From Cellvibrio japonicus Ueda107 (GTDB taxonomy: Bacteria; Pseudomonadota; Gammaproteobacteria; Pseudomonadales; Cellvibrionaceae): a stretch of 64,000 bases of DNA. Location of the stretch: the NCBI RefSeq assembly GCF_000019225.1, contig NC_010995.1, positions 434,001 to 498,000 of the forward strand. The letters run 5' to 3'. The position numbers and the translations under genes were made by a program. Shown here in pieces: positions 51,825 to 59,714 of the stretch. Position 1 is the first letter of the stretch. Each line of letters begins with the position of its first letter. The notes beneath the pieces are model-generated. The model did no database searches and was not told the origin of the DNA. It saw only the letters and a program-made list of their open reading frames with translations.

Positions 51825-52180
51825 AAAACGGGAAGACTTTCGTCTTCCCGCTGGAGGGTAGCACCGGAGTGCTGCGTTTTGGCATCTCAATGGGTATGCC
51901 TCCATGGCAATCATCCAGTTTCGCGTGCTATCCCATCCTGTGCCTAGTCAGTAGTTCCGCTTTATTTTACTGTCTTATTGCTCTTGTCTTCTAGCGTGGT
52001 CGTTCTAATTTATTGTATTTATTTTTATTAGTTTCTTCTGTTGTTATTGTTTCTTGTTGTTATTTAGTTTTTCTACTCTTGTTATTGTTTGTTGTTGTTA
52101 TTCGAGTTTTTCAGTTTTTTATTATTTGTTGTTGTTATTAGTAGTTGTGTGTTCATTCTTATTGTTTGTTTTTATTATGC
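51825..52180 (-). ncRNA. crcZ: CrcZ-type Hfq/Crc-decoy small RNA
   Basis: No protein gene fits the cbrB-pcnB gap. The minus-strand transcript would start about 12 bases after the sigma-54 promoter, near 52180. It would end at a perfect 9-bp GC-rich hairpin with a GAAA loop (51829-51850) followed by TTTTGC, making about 355 nt; P. aeruginosa CrcZ is about 400 nt. The 5' 120-150 nt hold repeated A-rich motifs: AATAACAACAACAA (52139-52126), AATAACAACAACAAAC (52102-52087), AATAACAACAAG (52064-52053) and AACAATAACAACAG (52052-52039). These match the AAnAAnAA Hfq/Crc site. Location, promoter type, motifs and length all agree with Pseudomonas CrcZ. The role (sequestering Hfq/Crc to relieve catabolite repression) is inferred. 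Confidence 0.85.
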
Positions 52181-52190
52181 GCCATAGAAG

Positions 52191-52205
52191 GCATGAGTTG
52201 TGCCA
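52191..52205 (-). promoter_or_regulatory. Sigma-54 promoter of the CrcZ-like RNA
   Basis: On the minus strand the sequence is TGGCAC-AACTC-ATGC, against the consensus TGGCAC-N5-TTGC. The GG and GC dinucleotides are exactly spaced, and only one base differs. Confidence 0.8.
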
Positions 52206-52301
52206 ATTATGAAAACTTCATTTAAATCAAATGGATAGGTTTTTTGGGGAAGGCGTTATCGCGTTTTGTTATTTCTATAGGTTACAAAAGCGGGAAGGAA
52301 T

Positions 52302-52366
52302 TGTTACGCCAGTTGAGTAGCGGTAACAGTTTTGGTGGGGTAACACTTGCGTGGGATGAGGTAACA
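52302..52366. promoter_or_regulatory. Predicted CbrB upstream activating sites
   Basis: TGTTAC (52302-52307) faces GTAACA (52323-52328) with 15 bases between. Two more GTAACA copies lie at 52340-52345 and 52361-52366. They are 100-160 bases upstream of the sigma-54 promoter, a normal enhancer distance. In Pseudomonas, CbrB binds inverted TGTTAC/GTAACA sites upstream of crcZ (from memory). Confidence 0.75.
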
Positions 52367-52470
52367 CATTGACAGACCAATCTACAAAAGGTTCATTTGT
52401 CTGATATGAAGTGTCACTAAATGACCAATAAGTAACCAGTTTGCCAGCAGAAGTCTCTGGTGGTTATTGG

Positions 52471-52505
52471 CAAAAAAGCCCACGGCGATGACCTGTGGGC
52501 TTTTG
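52471..52505 (-). terminator. Intrinsic terminator after cbrB
   Basis: AAAAGCCCAC pairs with GTGGGCTTTT. On the minus strand six T follow, 25 bases past the cbrB stop. It separates cbrB transcription from the CrcZ-like RNA. Confidence 0.88.
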
Positions 52506-52529
52506 GGGGAGAGAGGGGGGCGCGCCGGT

Positions 52530-53924
52530 TTATTTGGCGCTGGACTTACTGCGCGGTATCCCCAGGCGCTGGCGGCGCTCCCATAGGCATTTACGGCTTA
52601 CCCCCAGTTTGCGCGCCAGCTCGGTTTCACTCATGGTGTCCTGGTGCTCAAGCACGAAACGCTGGAAGTAATCTTCGAGGGAGAGGTCTTCTGTGGGGCT
52701 GCTGCGGCCATTGCCGCGATTGGCGAGGCGAGGTGCTTCGAGGATAGAGGTGCCATCGTCTTCCAATTGGTTGGCTTCCTGGTCGAGCGAAAGCAGGTTG
52801 GCCCCGATTTCTGTACTGTCTTCACAAAGAATGACAGCGCGTTGCATGGCGTTTTCCAGTTCGCGGACATTGCCTGGCCAGTTATAGCCCATGATGGCGT
52901 CCATAGCGGCATTGGATAGCTTCAATTGGGGTTTGCCGAACTGGGCACAGTAACGCTGTAACAGGCTTTCAGCGATGTTAATGATATCGCGGCCACGCTC
53001 GCGCAGTGGGGGTAGTTCCAGTTGTACCACGTTGAGGCGGAAGTAGAGGTCTTCGCGGAACTTGCCTTCTTTGGTGAGCTTACGCAGGTCGCGGTGGGTT
53101 GCGGCGACCAGGCGTACATCGACTTTGCGTGATTCTACTGAGCCCAGGGGGCGAACTTCGCCTTCCTGCAATACCCGTAACAAGCGGGCCTGGGCTTCCA
53201 GGGGCAATTCGCCGATCTCATCGAGGAAAAGGGTGCCACCGTCGGCGGCGGCTACCAGCCCTTCACGATTGGTGGAGGCACCGGTAAAGGCACCTTTTTC
53301 ATAACCGAAGAGCTCGGATTCGATCAGTGTGTCGGGAATGGCGGCGCAGTTGACCGAGATCATCAGGTGATTGCTGCGTGAACTCTCTTCATGGAGTGCG
53401 CGGGCTACCAGTTCTTTACCTGTACCGGTTTCGCCGTGGATAAGTACCGTGGCATTGGTTGGGGCTACCTTGTGGATGCGATTGTAGAGATCCTGCATCA
53501 CATCGCTGCTGCCGATGATACCGGCAATAGTATGGCTGGCCGTTTGGCTGGCATTGGCCGCTTTGTTGGCCGCCTTGGCCTTGCCGATAACACGCTTGAC
53601 CGCGGTGACCATCTCATCGTGGTCGAAGGGTTTGGCGATATAGTCAACCGCGCCCATGCGCATGGAGTCGACTGCAGAGCGCAGGCTGGCGTAGCTGGTC
53701 ATGATCAGTACCGGGGTGTCGCCTGCCAGTTTGATCAAGTCGGTTCCCGGGGCTCCGGGTAAGCGAAGATCACTGATGATGAGATCGAAATCCTTGAGGT
53801 TGTGCTTGGTGGTTGCCTCTTTGACCGATGGTGCTTCGCAGACTTCGTACTGGTTGCGTTCCAGCAACTTGCGCAAAGCGGTGCGGATAATAGTTTCGTC
53901 TTCAACAATCAGAATCTTACTCAT
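52530..53924 (-). CDS. cbrB: Sigma-54-dependent response regulator CbrB
   Basis: An NtrC-family activator of 464 residues. Its receiver domain has the phospho-acceptor Asp52 in DLIISDLRLPG. The AAA+ domain has Walker A GETGTGKELVARALH, the sigma-54 contact loop YEKGAFTGAST, and DGGTLFLDEIGELPLEAQARLL. The Fis-type C-terminal HTH is TELARKLGVSRKCLWERRQRLGIPRS. It pairs with CbrA upstream (114-base gap) to control carbon/nitrogen balance. It should activate the sigma-54 promoter of the CrcZ-like RNA just downstream. Confidence 0.95.
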   Translation of the reverse strand: MSKILIVEDETIIRTALRKLLERNQYEVCEAPSVKEATTKHNLKDFDLIISDLRLPGAPGTDLIKLAGDTPVLIMTSYASLRSAVDSMRMGAVDYIAKPFDHDEMVTAVKRVIGKAKAANKAANASQTASHTIAGIIGSSDVMQDLYNRIHKVAPTNATVLIHGETGTGKELVARALHEESSRSNHLMISVNCAAIPDTLIESELFGYEKGAFTGASTNREGLVAAADGGTLFLDEIGELPLEAQARLLRVLQEGEVRPLGSVESRKVDVRLVAATHRDLRKLTKEGKFREDLYFRLNVVQLELPPLRERGRDIINIAESLLQRYCAQFGKPQLKLSNAAMDAIMGYNWPGNVRELENAMQRAVILCEDSTEIGANLLSLDQEANQLEDDGTSILEAPRLANRGNGRSSPTEDLSLEDYFQRFVLEHQDTMSETELARKLGVSRKCLWERRQRLGIPRSKSSAK

Positions 53925-54038
53925 AGCAGTTTGTCGTCTGGCTGATAATGATTAACAGGCTTGTTGTTGTGCCTCGGCATCAATGCCTTCCCCTGTCGGA
54001 GGCTCGCCATTGGCGTGTCCTCGACTCCATTGACAAGG

Positions 54039-57008
54039 TTAATCCTCTGGTGGGAAATCCATATGCCGCGGCAGGGTAAACACAAATTGGGCACCGCGGT
54101 TATTGACGGTATCGGCGGGGCTGATGATATCCAGGTGACCGCTGTGGTCTTCGATAATGCTGTAGACCATGGCCAGTCCTAACCCCGTCCCTTCGCCTGG
54201 CTCCTTGGTGGTAAAGAAGGGTTCAAGGATGCGTTCAATCAGTTCGGGTGGGATACCGTGCCCCTCATCGGTAACAGAAACTGTTACCGAATACTCATCT
54301 TCGTTACTTTCAAGCATAACACGCCCTTGATCAGGGCTGGCATCCCGTGCATTAGATAAAAGATTTATAAAAACCTGGATGATGCGCTGCGCATCACCAT
54401 CAACAATGGCACTTTTGGGGATGTCGTTACAGAACAACACCTGATTCTTATCTTTTTGTAACGAGAGCAACTGTATAGCCTCGTTCGCGCAGTCGCGCAA
54501 GGAAACCGCTTCAAAGTCCGATTTACTGGCGTGTCCTGCGTGGGAGTAACTGACCAGGGATTGCACAATGCGGCTGACACGATCGGTCTGGCTGAGGATT
54601 TGCTCGGCGGTGTCCAGCACGGCCCCTGGCTCCTCGACTTCGTAGCGCAGGTTTTGCGCCAGGCAGGCGATGCCGGTGATGGGGTTGCCTATCTCGTGGG
54701 CAACCCCGGCAGCCAGCCGGCCCACCGAGGCGAGACGCTCGGAATGCACCAGTTCCTGCTCCAGCAATTGGGTCTCGGTCACATCTTCCAGCAGCATCAC
54801 CTGGTCATAGGCTTCCGCGCTGACCGGGCCGGAAATATTGGCCTTGTGCAGGCTGATCCAGTGGGGACGGCCATCCAGGTCGATTTCACGCCGGTAAAAG
54901 TGGCGCTCACTGCTGCTGCTGAAATCAATCAACAGACTGCACCAGGGCTCGGGGATATCTTCCAGGTAGGAACCGGTGACGTCCTCACTCGGCGTTTGGG
55001 TGAGCGCCGCCATGGCCTTGTTCCACATCAGAATCTCCATATCGCGGCCCAGCGAACAAACTGCCAGGGGCAGTTCTTCCAGGGTTTTACGGTGGTAGAG
55101 GCGCAGGTTGTTCAGTTCCGCCGCCATGCCGGTCAGGCGGTCGCGGTATTGGTTAAGGCGGTTTTCGATCAGGTTGATATCGACGGTGTCGCGCGCTTCG
55201 GCAATCTGGTGGGGAATGTATTTATCCATGATCTCACTGGCGACATGGATACCCATCAGGCTGGAGAGGTTGCCTTCAATCTGGTCGCGCAGGCGGCGCA
55301 GCGCATAGGGGCGACGCTCGTTGATGGTCAGTCCCAGCTCCTTGAGGGCGATATCCACTTCGCGACTGGCGGTGACCTTGCCCAGGGGCTTGGCCAGGCG
55401 CACTTTGAATTCAGAGGCGGAATGCACATCCAGCGCCAGCCGCACGGGGTGGCTAAGTTCGTCGGCAGCACAGAGGTCCGCGTTATATTCCTCGTCTTCG
55501 GTTTGCCTGGTAAAGAGCGAGATAACGACAAAGCATAGGGTGTTCAGGCCAAGTGATAAGAGGGCCACTTCCTGCCAGTAATTGCTGCCTATCCGGAGGG
55601 GATGTTCGAGGATGGGTAATTGAATATATTCAATGCCGGTCAGCATGGGAATCAGCAGCCCGACAGCCCAGATCGCCGTACCCAATCCCAGCCCGGCGAG
55701 CAGGCCGCGGCGGTTACCCTTGCTCCAGAACACAATGGCAAAAGTGGCTGGCAGGAACTGCAGGGTGGCGATAAACGCTGTCAGCGCCAGGTTGGTCAGG
55801 CTGTAGCGGTTATCCAGCAGCCAATAGAGCAGGTAGCCGCCCAGGAAAATGGCGGCAATCAGGATGCGCCGCAACCAGATCAGCTGACTGTAGATGTCAT
55901 GGCGCGCGCGCAGCTTGAGGCTGGGTAATAACCAGTGGTTCATGACCATGGTAGACAGGGCCAGGGAGATGATCACCATGGCGCCGGTTGAAGCAGAGAG
56001 GCCACCGATAAAGGCCAGTAAGGTCAATCCCGGAGAGCCAAACAGGATGGGAACACCCAGGGTGTAATACTGGGGCGGCAAGGGCACCGCCAGTTCTGCA
56101 CCGGCCCAGAGGATGGGGAAGATGGGCAGTGCCATCAACAGCAGGAACAGAGGGAAGGCCCAGGTAACGGTGTGGGAGTTGCGCATCAGCGGGTTTTCTG
56201 CCAGTCCCAGATGGAATATGTGAGGCATGGTGACCGCCGTTGCCACAAACACCAGCAGCAGGGTATGGGCTGAGTCCGTGTGTATGGGGTTGTGCAGCAG
56301 GGCCAGGTTTTCCGGGTGCTCCAGCAACCATTGGTCGAGGCCATCAAGGCCGTCGAAAACCCCAAAGACCGCCACAAAACCGACCGTGCAAAGGGCGCAC
56401 ACCTTGAGCATGGATTCAAAGGCCATCGCGGTAATCAGGCCGCGGTGCTGGTCGCGGTTGGCACCGAAGGAAACAGTAAAAAACGCCAGGATTGAGCAGT
56501 AACACAGGGCCATTAAATCCTTGAAGGTCAGCCCCGTTCCCTCTAATGGCAGGGTGGGATTGCTGCTCACTGTCAGGATATGCATGGTGTCGGCAATCGC
56601 CTGGATTTGCAGGGCCATCAGTGGCAGGATGCCGCACATCATACACAGGGTGGTCAATGCGCCCACGGCGTTGCTGTGGTAGCGAAATACCAGCAGGTCG
56701 GCCAGTGAGTGTACCTGGTGGCGGCGCGCCAATTCAGCCAGGGGCGCAAGCGCCACGGGAGCAAACAGGAAGAGCGCACCGGTTCCCAGGTAATAGGCCA
56801 GGGCGCCGTAGCCATACTGGAAGGCCAGGTCGATCACACCATAAAACGCCCAGGCGCTGGCAAAGATACCCAGCGACAGGATATAGGTTACCGGGTGGGA
56901 GGTGATGCTGTCGGGAATCCAGCCGCGCTCGGTTACATAGGCGATACCGAAGAGCAGCAGCAGGTAGGAAATCCCGATCAGGGCGACTTGGCTTAGGTCA
57001 AAGGTCAT
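54039..57008 (-). CDS. cbrA: Sensor histidine kinase CbrA with sodium/solute symporter domain
   Basis: It has 989 residues. The N-terminal ~500 residues form an SLC5-type transporter domain with about 13 membrane helices (LIGISYLLLLFGIAYVTERGW onward). A linker/STAC-like region and a PAS domain (LEELPLAVCSLGRDMEILMWNKA) follow. The HisKA domain has His771 in GVAHEIGNPITGIACL. The ATPase domain has QVFINLLSNARDASP and GEGTGLGLAMVYSII. In Pseudomonas, CbrA links histidine uptake with signalling to CbrB. It lies between the small CbrX-like gene and cbrB. Confidence 0.95.
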   Translation of the reverse strand: MTFDLSQVALIGISYLLLLFGIAYVTERGWIPDSITSHPVTYILSLGIFASAWAFYGVIDLAFQYGYGALAYYLGTGALFLFAPVALAPLAELARRHQVHSLADLLVFRYHSNAVGALTTLCMMCGILPLMALQIQAIADTMHILTVSSNPTLPLEGTGLTFKDLMALCYCSILAFFTVSFGANRDQHRGLITAMAFESMLKVCALCTVGFVAVFGVFDGLDGLDQWLLEHPENLALLHNPIHTDSAHTLLLVFVATAVTMPHIFHLGLAENPLMRNSHTVTWAFPLFLLLMALPIFPILWAGAELAVPLPPQYYTLGVPILFGSPGLTLLAFIGGLSASTGAMVIISLALSTMVMNHWLLPSLKLRARHDIYSQLIWLRRILIAAIFLGGYLLYWLLDNRYSLTNLALTAFIATLQFLPATFAIVFWSKGNRRGLLAGLGLGTAIWAVGLLIPMLTGIEYIQLPILEHPLRIGSNYWQEVALLSLGLNTLCFVVISLFTRQTEDEEYNADLCAADELSHPVRLALDVHSASEFKVRLAKPLGKVTASREVDIALKELGLTINERRPYALRRLRDQIEGNLSSLMGIHVASEIMDKYIPHQIAEARDTVDINLIENRLNQYRDRLTGMAAELNNLRLYHRKTLEELPLAVCSLGRDMEILMWNKAMAALTQTPSEDVTGSYLEDIPEPWCSLLIDFSSSSERHFYRREIDLDGRPHWISLHKANISGPVSAEAYDQVMLLEDVTETQLLEQELVHSERLASVGRLAAGVAHEIGNPITGIACLAQNLRYEVEEPGAVLDTAEQILSQTDRVSRIVQSLVSYSHAGHASKSDFEAVSLRDCANEAIQLLSLQKDKNQVLFCNDIPKSAIVDGDAQRIIQVFINLLSNARDASPDQGRVMLESNEDEYSVTVSVTDEGHGIPPELIERILEPFFTTKEPGEGTGLGLAMVYSIIEDHSGHLDIISPADTVNNRGAQFVFTLPRHMDFPPED

Positions 57009-57053
57009 GGTGGTTGATGTGATCTTGTTGTTTTGTTTTTGAGTGTTGCCCGG

Positions 57054-57236
57054 TTAATCGACATCGCGTGTTTTGTGGCGTCGCAACTGCATGATAAAGG
57101 CGATCACAATGATCATTACCCAGGCGATATAGGGGCGATACCAGGCGCCGTCGGGCGCAACGATCCAGTTAAACACCGAGGGCGAAAAAATATAGGCGAC
57201 CAGCAACAGCAGTATTACCAGGCGTTGGTTGTTCAT
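57054..57236 (-). CDS. Small inner-membrane protein, CbrX-like
   Basis: It has 60 residues with two membrane helices: RLVILLLLVAYIFSPSVF and YIAWVMIIVIAFIMQL. The C-terminus is basic (RRHKTRDVD). It ends 45 bases before cbrA and starts 30 bases after gluQ, on the same strand. In Pseudomonas a small membrane protein, CbrX, precedes cbrA and is translationally coupled to it; here the genes do not overlap. Assignment rests on position and topology only. Confidence 0.7.
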   Translation of the reverse strand: MNNQRLVILLLLVAYIFSPSVFNWIVAPDGAWYRPYIAWVMIIVIAFIMQLRRHKTRDVD

Positions 57237-57266
57237 AGCGGTGCTCCCGGTTTGGCGGCGGGCATA

Positions 57267-58205
57267 TTATTCGGGTTTATGACAATGGCCCAGGCCGTGA
57301 ATGGCTGTGCGTTGCCAGTGGGCGACTGCCCAGCTGAGCAGCTCTTCGCAGTGGCTTGTGCGCAGATCAACCGGGGGATTTTGCCCTAAAAAGTGTAGGG
57401 CCTGCCAGAGATTCTGCGCGGCTTGTGTATCGACCAGCGCTGGCGCCTGGTTTTGCTTGCTCAGTTTCTGGCCGTTGGGCTGCAGCGCCAGGGGCAGATG
57501 GCCAAAGGTCGGTGCTGGTTGCCCGAGTAATAAAAAGAAGGCGATTTGCCGCCCGGTAACCGCCAGCAGGTCGGCGCCGCGAATGATGTGGGTAATGCCC
57601 TGGGCGATATCATCGACGACAACCGCCAGCTGGTAGGCGTAAAAGCCATCGCGGCGTTTGAGTATCTGGTCGCCGGCGGCTATGCGCAGCCCCTGGGCCT
57701 GTACACCCTGGATGACATCGGTAAAGCCGATGGTTTCCGGTAGTGCAAAGCCGTATGGCAGGTCATAGAGCTTGAGTCGCCAGGCGATCGCCGTGTGGGA
57801 GGCCGGGGGGTGGAGGCGGCAGTGGCCATCGTAGCTGCCGCCCAGGTTTTGCAGCCGTTGGCGTGAACAATTGCAAGGGTAGGCAAGTCCTGCCTGGATC
57901 AGGGTATCAAGCTGGGCCTGGTACACATCGACGCGTTGGCTTTGGTAGAGCACCTCGCCATCCCAGTGCAAACCATGGGTGTCCAGTGAGCGCAGTATGC
58001 TGTCTGCCGCACCGGGCTGTTCGCGCGGCGGGTCCAGGTCTTCCATGCGCACCAGCCAGCGGCCCTGGTGTGCCTTCGCATCCAGGTAGCTGGCAAGGGC
58101 GGTCACCAGGGAGCCAAAGTGCAGTGGGCCGCTGGGCGAGGGGGCAAAGCGCCCGATATAACTGGCGGAGGCGGGAGGTGGTGGTTGTAACAGGATGCCC
58201 GTCAT
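57267..58205 (-). CDS. gluQ: Glutamyl-Q tRNA(Asp) synthetase
   Basis: It transfers glutamate onto queuosine in tRNA-Asp. It has 312 residues, the short GluRS-like form without an anticodon-binding domain. The HIGH-like motif lies in GRFAPSPSGPLHFGSLVTALAS. VRMEDLDPPREQPG is conserved, and four Cys/His residues (YPCNCSRQR with later C and H) form the zinc site. The KMSKS-like motif is GQKLSKQNQAP. It follows dksA, the usual order. Confidence 0.94.
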   Translation of the reverse strand: MTGILLQPPPPASASYIGRFAPSPSGPLHFGSLVTALASYLDAKAHQGRWLVRMEDLDPPREQPGAADSILRSLDTHGLHWDGEVLYQSQRVDVYQAQLDTLIQAGLAYPCNCSRQRLQNLGGSYDGHCRLHPPASHTAIAWRLKLYDLPYGFALPETIGFTDVIQGVQAQGLRIAAGDQILKRRDGFYAYQLAVVVDDIAQGITHIIRGADLLAVTGRQIAFFLLLGQPAPTFGHLPLALQPNGQKLSKQNQAPALVDTQAAQNLWQALHFLGQNPPVDLRTSHCEELLSWAVAHWQRTAIHGLGHCHKPE

Positions 58206-58217
58206 GGCGGGGGAGGT

Positions 58218-58238
58218 GCGGCGGGACTGGCCCGCCGC
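58218..58238 (-). other. Hairpin between dksA and gluQ
   Basis: GCGGCGGG pairs perfectly with CCCGCCGC around a 5-base loop, in the 41-base gap. There is no T run. A regulated terminator is known between dksA and gluQ in enterics, so this may reduce gluQ expression. Confidence 0.5.
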
Positions 58239-58246
58239 CGGGCGGA

Positions 58247-58690
58247 TTAACCGCCGATTTGTTTCTCTTTGATTTCCGCCAGGGTTTTGCAGTCAACGCA
58301 GAGGGTGGCGGTGGGGCGCGCTTCGAGGCGACGGATACCGATTTCCACCCCGCAGGCATCGCAATAACCGTAATCGTCGTTTTCGATCAGCTCCAGGGTG
58401 GAGTCGATTTTCTTGATCAGCTTGCGCTCGCGGTCGCGGGTGCGCAGCTCCAGGCTGAACTCTTCTTCCTGGCTGGCGCGGTCAGCCGGATCCGGGAAAT
58501 TGGCCGCTTCGTCTTTCATGTGGCTAACTGTGCGATCCACTTCTTCCATCAGCTCGGAGCGCCAGTTCAACAGCAACTGACGAAAGTGCGCCTTCTGGTT
58601 ATCGTTCATATACTCTTCGCCCTTTTTTTCCTCGTAAGGCGTAAAAGGACGCAGCGCAAAGGTTTCTGTGGAGGGAGTTTTTTTCGCCAT
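58247..58690 (-). CDS. dksA: RNA polymerase-binding transcription factor DksA
   Basis: The ppGpp cofactor that modifies RNA polymerase. It has 147 residues from ATG 58690. The coiled coil includes EVDRTVSHMKDEAANFPDPADRASQEEEFS, with the DxxDxA tip. The zinc finger is CDACGVEIGIRRLEARPTATLCVDC, with all four cysteines. The frame stays open upstream to 58783, but other DksA proteins begin near MAKKTPSTETF. It is the first gene of the dksA-gluQ group and is divergent from sfsA. Confidence 0.96.
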   Translation of the reverse strand: MAKKTPSTETFALRPFTPYEEKKGEEYMNDNQKAHFRQLLLNWRSELMEEVDRTVSHMKDEAANFPDPADRASQEEEFSLELRTRDRERKLIKKIDSTLELIENDDYGYCDACGVEIGIRRLEARPTATLCVDCKTLAEIKEKQIGG

Positions 58691-59009
58691 AGTAATTAGC
58701 GCCTCGTTGGACTCTTCAGTGAACTTCTCGATATGCGTATCGACAGGACTTCCTGGCTTGGCAAATTCTCCGTCGAACCCCATTTATTGCCCTGCCAGTT
58801 TATGGCGTTGGGGGTTGGGCGGAATTTGAAGGGGGAGCAAGCTATCAGATTCATCATGGCTGTGCCAGTGTTTTTTGGCGGTAGGTGAGTATCGCCTGGT
58901 TGCGCGCGGGCAGTGCAGGCGAATTTGTGCTTTTCCGCTGCAAAAAGGCTTGAAAAGCGGGGTAAATGAGTGCAAAAAGCTGCCAGTTTCTGCAAGTTGA
59001 GGTCGCCCT
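58691..59009. other. Divergent intergenic region between dksA and sfsA
   Basis: These 319 bases should contain the promoters of both genes. I see no supportable gene in it. An in-frame upstream extension of dksA (58691-58783) is open but unlikely to be translated. Confidence 0.4.
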
Positions 59010-59714
59010 GTGTTTAAGCCCGCCGTCCTGCTGCGCCGTTATAAGCGCTTTCTGGCCGATATCCGCCTGGCCGATGGCCGTGAAATAACGGTGCATTGTC
59101 CCAATACCGGCTCTATGCGCAACTGTGTGGTGGCTGGAAGTCCCTGCTGGTACAGCGACAGCGAGAGTAAAACCCGCAAGTATCCCCAGACGCTGGAATT
59201 AGTGACCACGCCGGGCGGTCACCTTGCCGGTATCAATACAGCGCGTGCTAATGAACTGGTCCGGCAGGCCCTGGTTGATGGGGTGATTACCGAACTGACC
59301 GGCTATGGCAGCTGCCTGCGCGAGCAGGTCTATGGTTGCGAAAGATCGCGCATCGATTTCCTGCTGCGCGACCATGCACAGGATGGACGCGACTGCTATG
59401 TCGAAGTCAAAAGCGTCACCCTGATGGAGGCTGAGGGCGAAGGTTATTTCCCCGATGCCGTCAGCGAGCGCGGCAGCAAGCACCTGCGTGAGTTGATGGG
59501 GGCGGTGGCGCAGGGACAGCGGGCGGTACTGCTTTTTTGTGTGCAGCACACGGGCATCCGGCGCGTTAGTCCGGCCGACCATATAGATGCTACTTACGGC
59601 AAGACCCTGCGCGAGGCCCAGGCGGCCGGGGTAGAGGTGATGGCCTATGGTGCTGTTATTGATCCCGAACGTTCGCTGTTGGTGTTGCGCCAGCCTGTTC
59701 CGGTGGTTGTTTAG
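59010..59714 (+). CDS. sfsA: SfsA family protein
   Basis: It has 234 residues. LLRRYKRFLADIRL, VHCPNTGSMRNCVV, YGCERSRIDFLL and VEVKSVTLMEAEGEGYFPDAVSERGSKHLREL are the conserved family blocks; the D-x-n-E-x-K pattern resembles PD-(D/E)XK nucleases. It was named for sugar fermentation stimulation in E. coli; its molecular role is unclear. The start is GTG at 59010. Its stop overlaps the stop of the convergent transporter gene by four bases. Confidence 0.93.
   Translation: MFKPAVLLRRYKRFLADIRLADGREITVHCPNTGSMRNCVVAGSPCWYSDSESKTRKYPQTLELVTTPGGHLAGINTARANELVRQALVDGVITELTGYGSCLREQVYGCERSRIDFLLRDHAQDGRDCYVEVKSVTLMEAEGEGYFPDAVSERGSKHLRELMGAVAQGQRAVLLFCVQHTGIRRVSPADHIDATYGKTLREAQAAGVEVMAYGAVIDPERSLLVLRQPVPVVV

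Noticed and set aside
51957..52180. T-rich low-complexity repeat (TTGTTGTTATT copies) read as a microsatellite
   Set aside because: Read on the other strand it gives AATAACAACAA motifs inside a promoter-to-terminator unit at the crcZ position, which explains it better.
54531..55538. 335-codon plus-strand open frame
   Set aside because: It is antisense to cbrA and has no recognisable domain; a shadow of high-GC coding sequence.
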